A stretch of DNA of 64,000 nucleotides, from contig QANU01001262.1 in NCBI GenBank assembly GCA_003254905.1, forward strand, positions 1,197,271 to 1,261,270, written 5' to 3'. The translations under genes were made by a program, and so were the position numbers. The DNA comes from Nissolia schottii. Its lineage: Eukaryota; Streptophyta; Magnoliopsida; Fabales; Fabaceae. Below, in pieces: positions 39,796 through 49,995 of this stretch (positions within the stretch are counted from its first letter, which is position 1; each line of letters opens with the position of its first letter). The notes beneath the pieces were generated by a model, which did not search any database, was not told where the DNA came from, and saw only the letters and a list, made by a program, of their open reading frames with translations.

Positions 39796-39986
39796 CTACC
39801 AATGGGGGTTGGTCCAAGTGGTAAGCGGCTTGATATCGCTTAAGCAAGGTCCCGAGTTCGAGACCTTGTGTACGCAGTTATCCCTGCTGAGAAACTCACC
39901 CGTCATAGTCAGGTGCGCGACCCGGGTCGACCCGGATTAGTCAAGGCTTACCCTTGGATACCGGACAGGCAACCTAAAAAAAAAAA
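39796..39986 (+). mobile_element. tRNA-derived SINE with 14-bp target-site duplication
   Basis: It starts near CTACCAATGGGGGTTGGTCC, with an A box (TGGTCCAAGTGG) and a B box (GAGTTCGAGACC) about 35 bases later, the spacing of a pol III tRNA promoter. A non-tRNA body with CGACCCGGGTCGACCCGG follows, then a terminal A-run at 39975-39987. The flanks AGAACTATTTATGC (39782-39795) and AGATCTGTTTATGC (39987-40000) match at 12 of 14 positions. The element looks full length. It sits just 3' of the last exon found of the broken acetyltransferase gene. Confidence 0.85.
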
Positions 39987-40011
39987 AGATCTGTTTATGC
40001 GAGAATTTTAC

Positions 40012-41010
40012 CTTCTTGTCTTCATTCTTGCGCAGCTTTGCAGCCACTGACTTGAAGCCACTATTCGCGTGGCTTAATATTGATGCCACATGCTCCCTTA
40101 AACGTGAAACAAAGATACTGTATTGAAAAAGGGTTTATTTTACTGCGATCTCGTTTAACAAGATAAAAAGTACTTAGAATTTGTACTTACAATGGTAAGC
40201 GATGTCGGCGTCGGCCATTAACATAGTAGAGGAACAAGGACCCATCATTACCTTTGCCATCGGATTCATAATAGTCAGGCAGTGTTTTTACGCAGTTGAA
40301 AGACATGTTATTGTAAAAAACGGATTGCTGGCTCATTGTCAGAAATTGCATGCAAGTAAACACCCCTGCATTTTGGAATGCTTGAAGCATATTTTATCAC
40401 CTCCCCAATTAGCGAAGAAGTTGCACGGACAAGAGACCCAAATTAATTTATACACTAATATATTCAATTATGTGTTATCACATTAATAAAATTAATTAAT
40501 ATACATATGACAAAATATGATTAGATATGACAAGTACATAGAAATTAAACTATATTGAATTGAGAATATCTCCTACGTACGTACGGACCTACTCCAAGTT
40601 TTGTATATGCTTCCGCAACTCCCAGCGTTTGAACATAGACTAAAACACAACTTTTATCTGATAACATGTGAATGCTTAGTAATTAATTAAGGGGCAAAAC
40701 CAACCTCGACACTTTCTGTTGTAACAATGATCCGTGTGGTTACAAATCCAATGAATTGGTCACTTAGGCCATCTGGCCTCCCCATGTCGCAAAGTCAGTT
40801 CCATTTACCGATTTTTCTAAAAATTCATAATCAAACCTGACCAATTAATTCAATTAATAAACTCTATGAAGATCATAATATATGTGTGTACATATTGTCA
40901 CCTGACGGGGAAAAGTTTGTCATGGATATGCTTTAATGGGTCAATGTCAGAAGTTTGTGCACGCTGCACCACATTTTTGGCTCACTAGGCACTTTCAGCT
41001 CTTCTCCCAT
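40012..41010 (-). pseudogene. Broken NAA60-type GNAT N-acetyltransferase gene
   Basis: Five exon-like blocks on the minus strand, still separated by introns: 41010-40902 (MGEELKVPSEPK, later SDIDPLKHIHDKLFPVR), 40836-40705 (FDYEFLEKSVNGTDFATWG, then RPDGLSDQFIGFVTTRI), 40657-40589 (VLVYVQTLGVAEAYTKLGV), about 40434-40191 (IGEVIKYASSIPKCRGVYLH then FLYYVNGRRRH) and 40096-40012 (ASILSHANSGFKSVAAKLRK). Order and sequence match plant NAA60 homologues (At5g16800 type), which acetylate N-termini of membrane-linked proteins. It is broken: the frame shifts in block 1; bases are lost at WG/RPDG in block 2; an extra T in block 4 shifts the frame before YNNMSF; and the acceptor before block 4 reads GG. 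Retained introns mean a decayed gene copy, not a processed one. Sequencing error could explain one lesion but hardly all. Confidence 0.8.
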
Positions 41011-41602
41011 TGATCGAGTTTGGTTATTTTTTTCTTTCACTATTAGGCTTGAATAACCAGTTAAATATCAATAGATGGAGACAGAGGAGGAGGAAGTATA
41101 ACCTCAAAACAGAGACAGATTAGACACATAAAGAGAAACTGTATTTATAGCCAAACATGCATTGAGCATAGCAGAAACCGGACGCACAGAGAAAAAATTA
41201 TTATTATTATTGTTAGAAGATGGATTTATGTCATGATTATGAATATGGTCTACTCAATCGCAATTGAAACTGAATTGAATGGAATATCTTGTGATTCCAC
41301 CCTGGAATCCCAACGAGGAAACGAAGCTCAAACATTTAACAAGAAACAAGTAGCAACCGAACCTCTCCCCTGTTGTGTTTCTTGTTATGTTTATTATTGT
41401 TGTTGTTATTGAACGTCGTTTTGTTTAGTGGTACGTAATATGAACCACGCAAATATAAGAAAATATTATTTATATATATACACACACACACACATACATA
41501 GTAACATAAAGCATTGCTACAAGTTAAAAGCAATGCAAATTCAAGATATTTACAGACAAAACACATAATGGCTATTACATGCGCTAGTTTTGATCTTGAA
41601 AT
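41011..41602. other. Short spacer between the NAA60-like pseudogene and the kinase-like gene
   Basis: It probably contains the 3' UTR of the kinase-like gene (41400-41602) and remnants of the acetyltransferase upstream region. A (CA)n run lies near 41478-41495. There is no coding signal. Confidence 0.5.
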
Positions 41603-44600
41603 TCAAAGGACAGCGCCAGTCATAAATGGATGATTGAGAACAGCCTGCGCAATTGGTCTCTTTCGAAAGTCAGCATTAAGCATAGCCTGAAAAACATTAC
41701 AGCAATTATATCATGATGAAAAGAAACAGAAATCTTTTGGGAAAAAAACAATAAACTTGTTATGAGAAAAACCGGTTATCCGTTAAACGAATTTCAAGAT
41801 CATCGTTCTTCCTCGTAAAAAAATATGGCCATCCTCATAGTTTTAGTTAGGACACTTGCAAATCAACTTGAGTATTGTAACACAGACTCCCTCTCGCACA
41901 CACCATCCCAGAGCCCTTCACTGATAATAGTTTCCCAAACAGGGAGACAGATATAATTTGTAAATTGATACCTGGAGTAACTCCCAACCAGCACCATTGC
42001 CAAGATCCAGGAACTCAACGGCATTTGCTAATCGGTCATCAGCCGTACAATACCTGCAAAAGGAAGAAGAAAACAAGATGAGACAAAAGCAATGGCCTAG
42101 TACAACATGAAAACAAGATGAGACAAAAGCAATGGCCTAGTACAACATAAACATATATAGTTTTCACTAGGCACTAGGTTGCTGTTTTCTGACATGCTGG
42201 ATAAAAGCAAATTTAACTGGGGAAGAATACATACTCTGCTTTTTACCTTTAATGGTTGCAACCAGCCAATGAACTTTCGGATCAATCAATTAAAACCTCA
42301 AATTGATTGAGGAAGGATGTACTATTTATATCATGCGAAGTATCTTAATAAGTTTACTGTGTGTAGGAATTAGGTTGAATGGGACTTCGGCTATTTGTTA
42401 TTCTTATGAGCAACTCAAGCCCATAATTTAATTTGCATTTATGGCTCAATCAATGGAAAAATTAGGTTGCAAAATAACAGATATCTACCAGAAACATAAA
42501 CTAGACAGTATCTTACTCTCGTGTTGCCTCAAGATCAAGTTGAAAAGTGTTCTCCAAAAGTCTCTGAATTTCATGGCCAAGTAAAACTCCAGTGAATGTT
42601 ATTTTATGAGAAGGAAGACTTCCATAGAAAAGAATTACTCCCTCCGTTCTCGAATAAATGCAGCCACCTTTCTATTATGGTATTTTCACAAATAATTGTT
42701 CACTTTTTAAATCTAGACAATATTAATTCTTTTCTTACCATACTCCCATTAAATAAACTTCGTAAGAGAAGACTAGATGAGAGAAAAGATAAAAGGAAGA
42801 CATTAAATAGGGGTAACTTTGTAAAGTACATGTCCAATCATTTTCTTAATACCCGTGCATAACTCAAAGTGGACAATTATTCGAGAATCGAAGGAGTATC
42901 AACTACCAAATATGAAGTCATAAGGGCAGCAGAGCTTACTTGCAAGGAAAGGCCATCCATTACACCAGCTTCACAAAATGGAACAAAAGCCAAGTATGCC
43001 AAAAGAAGACCTGCTTCGTATCTGCATAGGAGCTCATAAAATAAATTGGTAGCAGAAAAAAACACGCTTAAACAAACTTCTGCATCGCCCTAATTCTGAC
43101 AACTTACATGTCATCAGCTATTCCGAAAGCTCTTTTCTCCATAAGTGTGAATGCACCAGCAGCTGTTGCTCGTCTCCAGAGCCCATCTGCAAGTGATCTT
43201 GGATCCTCTTCTAGTTCTGAGTTGCTGGAATGATTAATCATATGACATTATTTATATCACAATCTACTTCATCTTGTATGCATGTTAGTATATAGCAATC
43301 TAGCGAACAATGAAGTGATTTCAAGTGTGCAAGCCTCAGTCATCCTATAGAATATCTTGGGAATTTAAAGATAAAAAAGTACTATAGAAAAATACATAAC
43401 TAGAACCGATTACACCAGTGGTTTCCGATAAGCAGTACAATATATAACACATACATAAAGAAATTTGAAGTCCACAGAAAAGATACAACATATAAAAAAA
43501 GAAAAAGAAAGGAAAGAAAGAAACAGAAGCATACATTTTGTTTGCCGTATGCAAATGAAGTACATACAGTTGATTGATGAGTTGACAATAGGTTAATTCA
43601 TGAGAAAAGGGCAGGGGAAGAAATTACCTTACCTAATATCCACAGAAAAGGCCAGATCCCGAAGTCTTGGAATCAAATACCGACCTTCTCTTTCTGAAAT
43701 GGTGCTGCCATAATGTTGCAAAGACATTGATGGTAGTGTAAGAAAGAAAATATAAGAAGAATGAAAAGATCTTGAACAAAACTAAATACTTGGTAATTAC
43801 ATACTTGAGAACCACAGAAAATGGTCCCAGACTCTGGTGCAATCTGTCATGCTCATGCATGTACACTAGACCTCTCATAGCACCTTGAAGCAGCCTTATG
43901 ATAAAATACCGTCGTCTTTTGATTGATTGTTCTTGTTCATAGCGATTCCAGTAAGACATCTCCCCTGAAGCTCGGTCTCTTGATACCCTCTCACTTGCAA
44001 CTTTTGCATAGTCTGCCGCACTATATTTCCCATCGTCACGAAAAGCAAGCCACTGGTAATAAAAAAAAAGTACTTTTCTCTAACAAAAATTAACAAAATT
44101 GGATGCAAGGTTAATTGAAGTGAAAGAACATGTTAATTTCACAGGACAGACCTGCTCCCCAGTAATTGTTTCAAAACCACCTATAAGTAACACAAGATGC
44201 TGACCGATACCTTCAGAACTGCTCTGTAAGGTAAAAATGTAAACCAAACCAAAACAAAAAGGGATTAAAAGAAAAATTACAACTCAATGAATTGATATCA
44301 AATGATTAAACAATGTAGAAAGCGATACACATATCCTATAATCTCACTTGAAGAAACGAGTGAGCATTCAACTCATTAGCAGCCATCATATCAGCCTCAA
44401 CACCGCCAGCTTGCTTTCCAGGATAAACCTTTATTTTTCGAATGATTTCATTGCTCAGACACAACACTTTCTGCAAAGATTTCAACATGAAAAGGAAAAA
44501 GCTAAGAGACAATGACTGTGAAATTGAAAAAATACCTTGAAAAGAACAGGAGTTCCTCTAAGTGGGCCCTGGGAAACTCTCCCTTCATAAAGCCTGTAAT

Positions 44601-45210
44601 AGAGCTGCCATGAGTATTATAAAAATCAGTTTTTTTTAATCTTATTAAAATGTACAATGTAGTATTATTATTCAGCTGGAATTGAACCCGGTGACATGAA
44701 TGTATGCATGTGTGTATGATGGTAGTACTAGTACCTGATCTTAACACTGCCTTCTCCAACATCTTGAGTTTTCAGTCCTCCAAATCCCAAATCACCATAA
44801 GAATATTCAGCGTCTGCTCCAGAGGCAGAGGGAAAGGCTGAATAGCTGAGAAACAGTAGAAATGTTGATGGACTCACCAAGTGTTTGTTAAAATGCCCAA
44901 GTGAGTTTTTTTTTTTTTTTGGATGAAAAAAATGAAATGAAGTAAAATGAAGCTAATTACCAACTTACCTTGTGATATTCATGAAGCCATAGCTTCCGAT
45001 GGGTCGACCCACTTGGAACCAATCGGAGTTGGTGACGAGGCTAGCCTTCATTGTAGCAGATTTTGATTTGCGAGAGCGATGAGGGTACACAGAAGTGCCC
45101 CCCCTGAAGAGGCAGAGAGAAGAAGAAGGGAAGAACGTAGTGCGAAGGGAACAACAATGGCTGAAAGAAATGCAATCGGAAGATGCAGGAAGAAGAAGAT
45201 GAAGCAGCAT
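41603..45210 (-). CDS. Plastid-directed protein-kinase-like protein, predicted pseudokinase
   Basis: Twelve exons: 45210-44969, 44845-44735, 44593-44536, 44470-44348, 44223-44152, 44052-43805, 43704-43633, 43224-43108, 43021-42940, 42563-42517, 42053-41972, 41686-41603; 445 aa with all joints in frame. The start chosen is the first ATG (MLLHLLLPASS); Ser, Arg and Cys follow, fitting a transit peptide. Kinase-like landmarks: PVLFK or FKVYPGK (beta-3 Lys region), VYMHEHDRLHQSLGPFSVVLN at about 265-285 in place of HRDLKPxN, RLRDLAFS at about 298-305 in place of DFG, and a C-lobe ending KRPIAQAVLNHPF. The catalytic-loop Asp is missing, so it is probably not a conventional kinase. An acceptor at 44428, 42 bases downstream of 44470, would give FK|VYPGK and 431 aa and may be the better form. 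It resembles the plant family I recall as At5g16810 (protein kinase superfamily). Partners are unknown. Confidence 0.82.
42070..42149. repeat. Tandem duplication, 2 x 40 bp, in a kinase-like gene intron
   Basis: AAACAAGATGAGACAAAAGC starts at 42071 and again at 42111, each followed by AATGGCCTAGTACAACAT. The copies are essentially identical, so the event is recent. It lies just upstream of the exon at 42053-41972. Confidence 0.9.
42638..42896. mobile_element. Stowaway-type MITE in a kinase-like gene intron
   Basis: A 259-bp element starting CTCCCTCCGTTCTCGAATAA; the other end, read on the opposite strand, is CTCCTTCGATTCTCGAATAA. Both sides have TA, the target duplication of Tc1/mariner-related Stowaway elements. 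It is non-coding and sits in the intron between exons 43021-42940 and 42563-42517. Confidence 0.9.
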
Positions 45211-46104
45211 GGCTTTTTTCTTCTTTCTTTTTTTCTGCAACCTTCTTCGCTCACCGCACACCACACCCACTCGATAATTTTCGAGAAAACGTATTTTATG
45301 CGGGAATTTTATTTTGGTACTCTCTCAAAGTTAACTATACCAATAAACTTAATATATAAGATTTTGAGTTTTTTATTACCTCAAATTATTTATTATTCTT
45401 TATTTATAATTAAATCATAATTATTTAAATACAAAAATGTAACCGTATCCTTTTATAAATTTGAGTATAGAGGCTAGAATCAACTTTTTCTTTTTTTTTT
45501 TCAGTTGATGATTGCGCGGATCGACTAGGAGTCCAAAAGCGTGTGTTGGCCCAATATTTCAGCATGGTTCACGTTTGAAAGGATGCGGTGATGGGCCAGG
45601 GTCCATTAGCTGTTTTTAATTTACTGTGATACCTCCAAAATTTGGAATTTCATCTGGCGTGTCCGAAAAATTGATGGATCAACTAGATTGGGTTGTAGAT
45701 TTGATTATGAGTAGAATATTTAATTTGGTGATAATATTTTTATGTTTATATTAATTTAATTTGAAATTTTCTTGACATTGATTAAATAATTTTATTATTT
45801 TAAAATTTAATATCAATTTAGTGTAACTGTCAAATTTTACTAATTAACTTTATTTGGCTCACACAATGGTCAAGATAATTGAAGTTAAATTTTAAAATAT
45901 TAAAAATAAATTAATGTAAGAAAAAAGACCTAATAAAATGTTACCTTAATTTGGAGAAAAGTCTGTCTACTATAAAAAAATTTCACATAGTGCAAGTGTG
46001 GGTATATGATGTGATTGATGGGCATAATTGTATGATTTAGGTGGAAAATTAATTTAAATATAGCTAGCATGATCCATCATCCTACTCTTGCTTTTTCATT
46101 GAGA

Positions 46105-46330
46105 GATTTCATTGATGTTGTTCATAGTAAACGAATGAAAAATTTAGATAAAATTTGATTGGGGACGAGAGAAAAGGCATGAAAAACACCTAAATGTTTA
46201 AGGGGAGGCATGCAGAGGATTTCATTGATGTTGTTCATAATAAACGAATGAAAAATTTAGATAAAATTTGATTGGGGACGAGAGAAAAGGCATGAAAAAC
46301 AACTAAATGTTTAAGGGGAGGCATGCAGGG
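46105..46330. repeat. Tandem duplication, 2 x 113 bp
   Basis: GATTTCATTGATGTTGTTCA begins at 46105 and again at 46218. Both copies run through GGGGACGAGAGAAAAGGCAT to GGGGAGGCATGCAG and differ at only a few bases, so the duplication is recent. It lies about 1 kb upstream of the first CYP76 gene. Confidence 0.9.
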
Positions 46331-46574
46331 CATCTAGTTGGTTGGTCTTGATATTCTCATTTCGAGAAAGATTCTATAAGAAACATCATTTCTATTAATA
46401 TGATTGGTTGTAAGATGTATTGAATTCTTGTAGGAAAAGTAAGTTAATCACAAAATGACACATCATATGATATGGATTATGTATATGAGATGGCTGACGC
46501 TGTACGTAATGCGCATACAAAAATCAATGTTACTTTTTATTTACATATTTTGGTCCTAATTTGTAAAGAGTTCT

Positions 46575-46787
46575 GCTACACGTACACAAAAAACCATACA
46601 CTATACATACACCTCATATTTATATACATAAAGTTTGTGTTTTAACTCATGTAATGTTTGTACACTTAATTAAGTATAGATGAGTGTATCATTTACAAGT
46701 TTGTAATGTTTGTGCACTCGTGAGAATAAAGTTTGTGCATTATTAATGGTGTATGTATGGGTGTATGAAATTGAGTGTACATGTAGC
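46575..46787. mobile_element. Non-autonomous MITE, copy 2
   Basis: A 213-bp element with termini GCTACACGTACAC and GTGTACATGTAGC (one mismatch as inverted repeats). It shares its whole interior with 2425-2640, including TATATACATAAAGTTTGTGT, GTACACTTAATTAAGTATA and TTTGTGCATTATTAATGG. It has no coding capacity. Confidence 0.7.
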
Positions 46788-47203
46788 ATTTTTGGTTGTA
46801 AATTATGTTAATGTGGATGTTGATGTAAATGTTGATTTTTTATGCAATGCTGATTTTGATTTTTTTTTTTCTTTAACAAAGATAATAAGAAGACATTTTA
46901 TGAAATAATCGTCCAACGGTCGATGTTGATTTTGATTGATTACATCATTTTAAATAATAAAATAAAATAACGTGTCTGTATAGGATCATATTCTCTCCAC
47001 TTTAGTTTTTCAAACAAAAGTTATAAACATAATGTAATATTTTTTTAAGAGTAATAATTTCTAGATGTATAAATGATCCTACGTATACCATGAATTAAGT
47101 TTGTTGACACCTCTTTTGTTAAATGCAATTATAAGCCTTGACTTCGGCAAGAATGGCATGAGCGGACCATGAAAAAGAATGACGTGAGCTTTAGTTTATC
47201 AAG

Positions 47204-47322
47204 TTTGACTCTTGATGCATTATAAGTATGACGATGAAATGCTCCATCCACAAAGCGCAAAGAATCAAGTCCCTCCCTCTACTTTTCATGGGTGTGTTTC
47301 TTTGACAAGAAGAAAGAAATCA
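47204..47322 (+). promoter_or_regulatory. Proximal promoter of CYP76 gene 1 with conserved blocks
   Basis: It contains TTTGACTCTT (W-box core TTGACT, 47204 on), CATTATAAGT (TATA-like, 47218-47227), then TGCTCCAT, CAAAGAATCAA and AAGTCCCTCCCT before the ATG at 47323. The same blocks occur in the same order upstream of the second CYP76 gene (53254-53346), although surrounding sequence differs. Conservation suggests function; W-box use by WRKY factors is inference. Confidence 0.5.
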
Positions 47323-48961
47323 ATGGATGCACTCATTTACTTGCTAGCTTTCTTGTTTACATACGCTATTATACACACTTTCAATTCACTGCTAGGAAGC
47401 AGAACTAAGCTTCCACCAGGACCTTTCCCTCTTCCCATCATAGGAAACTTCCTTGAACTAACGGGTAAGAGGCCTCACTACTCTTTGGCCAAGCTTGCTA
47501 AGACGCATGGCCCAATCATGCGTCTGAAGCTTGGCCAAGTAACAAGCATAGTAATCTCTTCGGCTGAGTTGGCCAAAGAGGTTCTCCAAACCCACGATCA
47601 CGTGTTAGCGGACCGGCCGCTTCCTCAAGCAGTAACGGTTCACGACCATGCCGAATACACCATGGGGTTCTTACCCATTTCGCCTGTTTGGCGGGAAATG
47701 AGAAGAATATGCAAGAATCATTTATTCTCCAATAGCACTCTGGATGCAAGCCAATATCTTAGGCACCAAAAAATGCAAGAACTCATCAACGATGTCCATC
47801 AAAGTAGCATAGCCGGTGAAGCAGTAAATGTGGGAAAAGCAGCTTTCAAGACCACACTAAACTTGTTATCAAACACGATTTTCTCCATAGATTTTGTACA
47901 CTCGGCGAGTGACACGGGGGAGTACAAGGATATTGTGTTGAATATCCTGATCGCCGTTGGGTCGCCAAACGTGGCCGATTTCTTCCCGTTCTTGAAGGCA
48001 TTTGATCCACAGGGAATTAGAAGGAACTGTGCTCTTTACATTGGGAAATTGTTCCAAGTCTTCGACAAGCTAATTGAGCAGAGGTTGAAGCTGCGACAAG
48101 AGGCGGGTTATGTCACCAAAAACGACATGCTCGATGCCTTGCTCGACATTTGCGAGGACGATAGCCAGGAGATGGAAAAAGGAAAGATTAAACATTTACT
48201 GAATGTACGTATTTCCTTCTCCCTAGCTAGCTACTTATATATATATATATATATACTTATTTATATCTACGTACCTAATTGATGAATTTCTGATCACCAT
48301 GTATGTGTAACTTAATTTGTGTCTTACAATATATATGTATATATAGGATTTATTTGCTGCGGGAGCTGATACAACCTCATACGTGTTAGAGTGGGCTATG
48401 TCCGAGACACTTCACAATCCAAGTGTTTTGTCAAAAGTTAGAAAAGAACTTGTGGAAATTGTTGGAATAGGTAACCTAGTGGAGGAATCAGACATTATTA
48501 AACTTCCTTACTTACAAGCAATAATAAAGGAAACCTTACGCTTGTACCCACCAGCTCCACTTTTACTCCCTCATAAAGCTAGGGCCGATGTGGAACTCAA
48601 TGGCTACACCATTCCAAAAGGTGCCCAAATCTTCATTAACGAGTGGGCTATTAGCAGGGATCCAGAGTCATGGGATAATCCCAACTTATTTTCACCAGAG
48701 AGGTTCTTGGAGTCAAAACTTGATGTTCGCGGCCAAAATTTTCAGGTCACACCATTTGGCAGTGGTCGCCGAATATGCCCTGGGATGCCATTGGCTACGA
48801 GGATGCTGCATTTGATGCTGGGATCATTAATCAATAATTTTGATTGGAAGCTTGAAAATGGTATGAAACTAGAAGAAATGGACATGGAAGATTGGATCGA
48901 AGGAAATGTCTTGAAGAAGAAAGATCCCTTGCGGGTTATTCCAATCAAAATAAGCAATTAA
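47323..48961 (+). CDS. Cytochrome P450, CYP76 family, gene 1
   Basis: Two exons: 47323-48204 and 48347-48961, 498 aa. The frame is open back to 47212, but MDALIYLLAF aligns with the start of the second gene, so 47323 is chosen. An N-terminal ER anchor (residues 3-24) precedes the PPGP hinge (31-34). The I-helix AAGADTTS is at 298-305, ExxR (ETLR) at 356-359, SPERF at about 410-414 and the haem loop FGSGRRICPG at 431-440 with Cys438 as haem ligand. The single intron sits just before DLFAAG, as is usual in this clan. CYP76 enzymes hydroxylate monoterpenols and other small molecules at the ER with NADPH-P450 reductase; the substrate here cannot be told. All key residues are present. It heads a tandem cluster with 49519-49995 and 53347-55000. 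Confidence 0.93.
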
Positions 48962-49518
48962 CGTGGCATAGCGCTTACGTCTAGCTAATCAGGGCAAACA
49001 TTATGCATGCATCAACTAGGTATACATATCATCCTGCAAATAATCAGTATTTTGTTTGCATGTCTTTTCAGTGGTTTAGTTTCATTAATCAAGGCAGTAT
49101 CTTTTTAAATGAGAGAGACATATAGTCTTTGTTATATCATATTTTTATAATGCGTAAATAATCTAATGCATATATATATATATGCTTATATTTTGATTAT
49201 TTCCATAATTCTATGTCACTAACCAAGGGTTATATACGTCATTGCCATTGGTTTGAGGGTATATATGATTGAGAGGTTACCTTAGAGACGAAAGGGGTGA
49301 GAGAAAAGAGAGGCTAAAAATGTTTTACTCTTTGCAAGTTTTAGTGTAAAGAGAAAAAGATGTTTGGTGTATATAGTTTTCGTTAACCTTCAATCAAAAC
49401 TTTCTGCTATCCCCATTTCACGTATAATCTTTTAAATTGGAGGATTTTTAATAAGATTGCAATTGGAAATTATTATTATTTTACAAGTTAAAATATCGTA
49501 TTTATTATTTTACAAGAT

Positions 49519-49995
49519 TGCAATGGCCGAACTACTCTGCCACCCAGATATTATGTTAAAAGCTAAAAAAGAAATTGAAGAAATCATTGGAATAGGTAAC
49601 CCTATCAAGGAATCAAACTTAAACTAGTAAACTACCTTATTTACAAGCAATCATAAAGGACATTTTCGGGCTTGCACGTGACAGCGCCACTTTTAGTCCC
49701 TCGAAAAGACAAGGTTGATGTAGAACTCAATGGATGTATCATTCCAAAGGATGCACAAATCCTAATTAATGAGTGGGCCATTGGCATGGATCCAGAATTA
49801 TGGGACAGTCCCAACTTATTTTCACCGGAGAGGTTTCTGGGGTCAAAGCTTGATATTCATGGAAAAAGTTTTCAGCTCACACCATTCAGCCAGAAGATAT
49901 GGACATGGAAGATGTGATTGAAGGAAATGTCTTGACGAAAAAAGAACCATTGCGAGCTATTCCAATCAAAATAGATATAGTTAACATGACATAGT
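49519..49995 (+). pseudogene. CYP76 pseudogene, exon-2 fragment without the haem loop
   Basis: It corresponds to exon 2 of the neighbouring genes, starting at AMAELLCHPDI; exon 1 and the I-helix AGxDTT are absent upstream. A stop falls in KESNLN followed by a frame change near 49625; the later part reads VELNGCIIPKDAQILINEW and LFSPERFLGSKLD. After QLTPF it jumps to PEDMDMEDVIEGNVL, so the whole haem loop and following helix are deleted. The end reads TKKEPLRAIPIKI. Downstream sequence to about 50085 (CTAAGGCAAT, GACATAAACCACAATATA) matches the 3' UTR of the second intact gene. It cannot encode a working P450. Confidence 0.92.

Larger units (their letters stand above)
45211..47203. other. Intergenic spacer between the kinase-like gene and the CYP76 cluster
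   Basis: The first ~60-100 bases are the GC-moderate 5' leader of the kinase-like gene. The remainder is AT-rich and holds a 113-bp tandem duplication (46105-46330) and a MITE (46575-46787). No gene was seen. Confidence 0.55.

Noticed and set aside
39796..39870. A tRNA gene at the A/B-box region
   Set aside because: It cannot fold as a full cloverleaf by eye and continues into a SINE body with A-tail and target duplication.
39868..40050. 60-codon plus-strand frame
   Set aside because: It lies within the SINE and the pseudogene antisense; not a gene.
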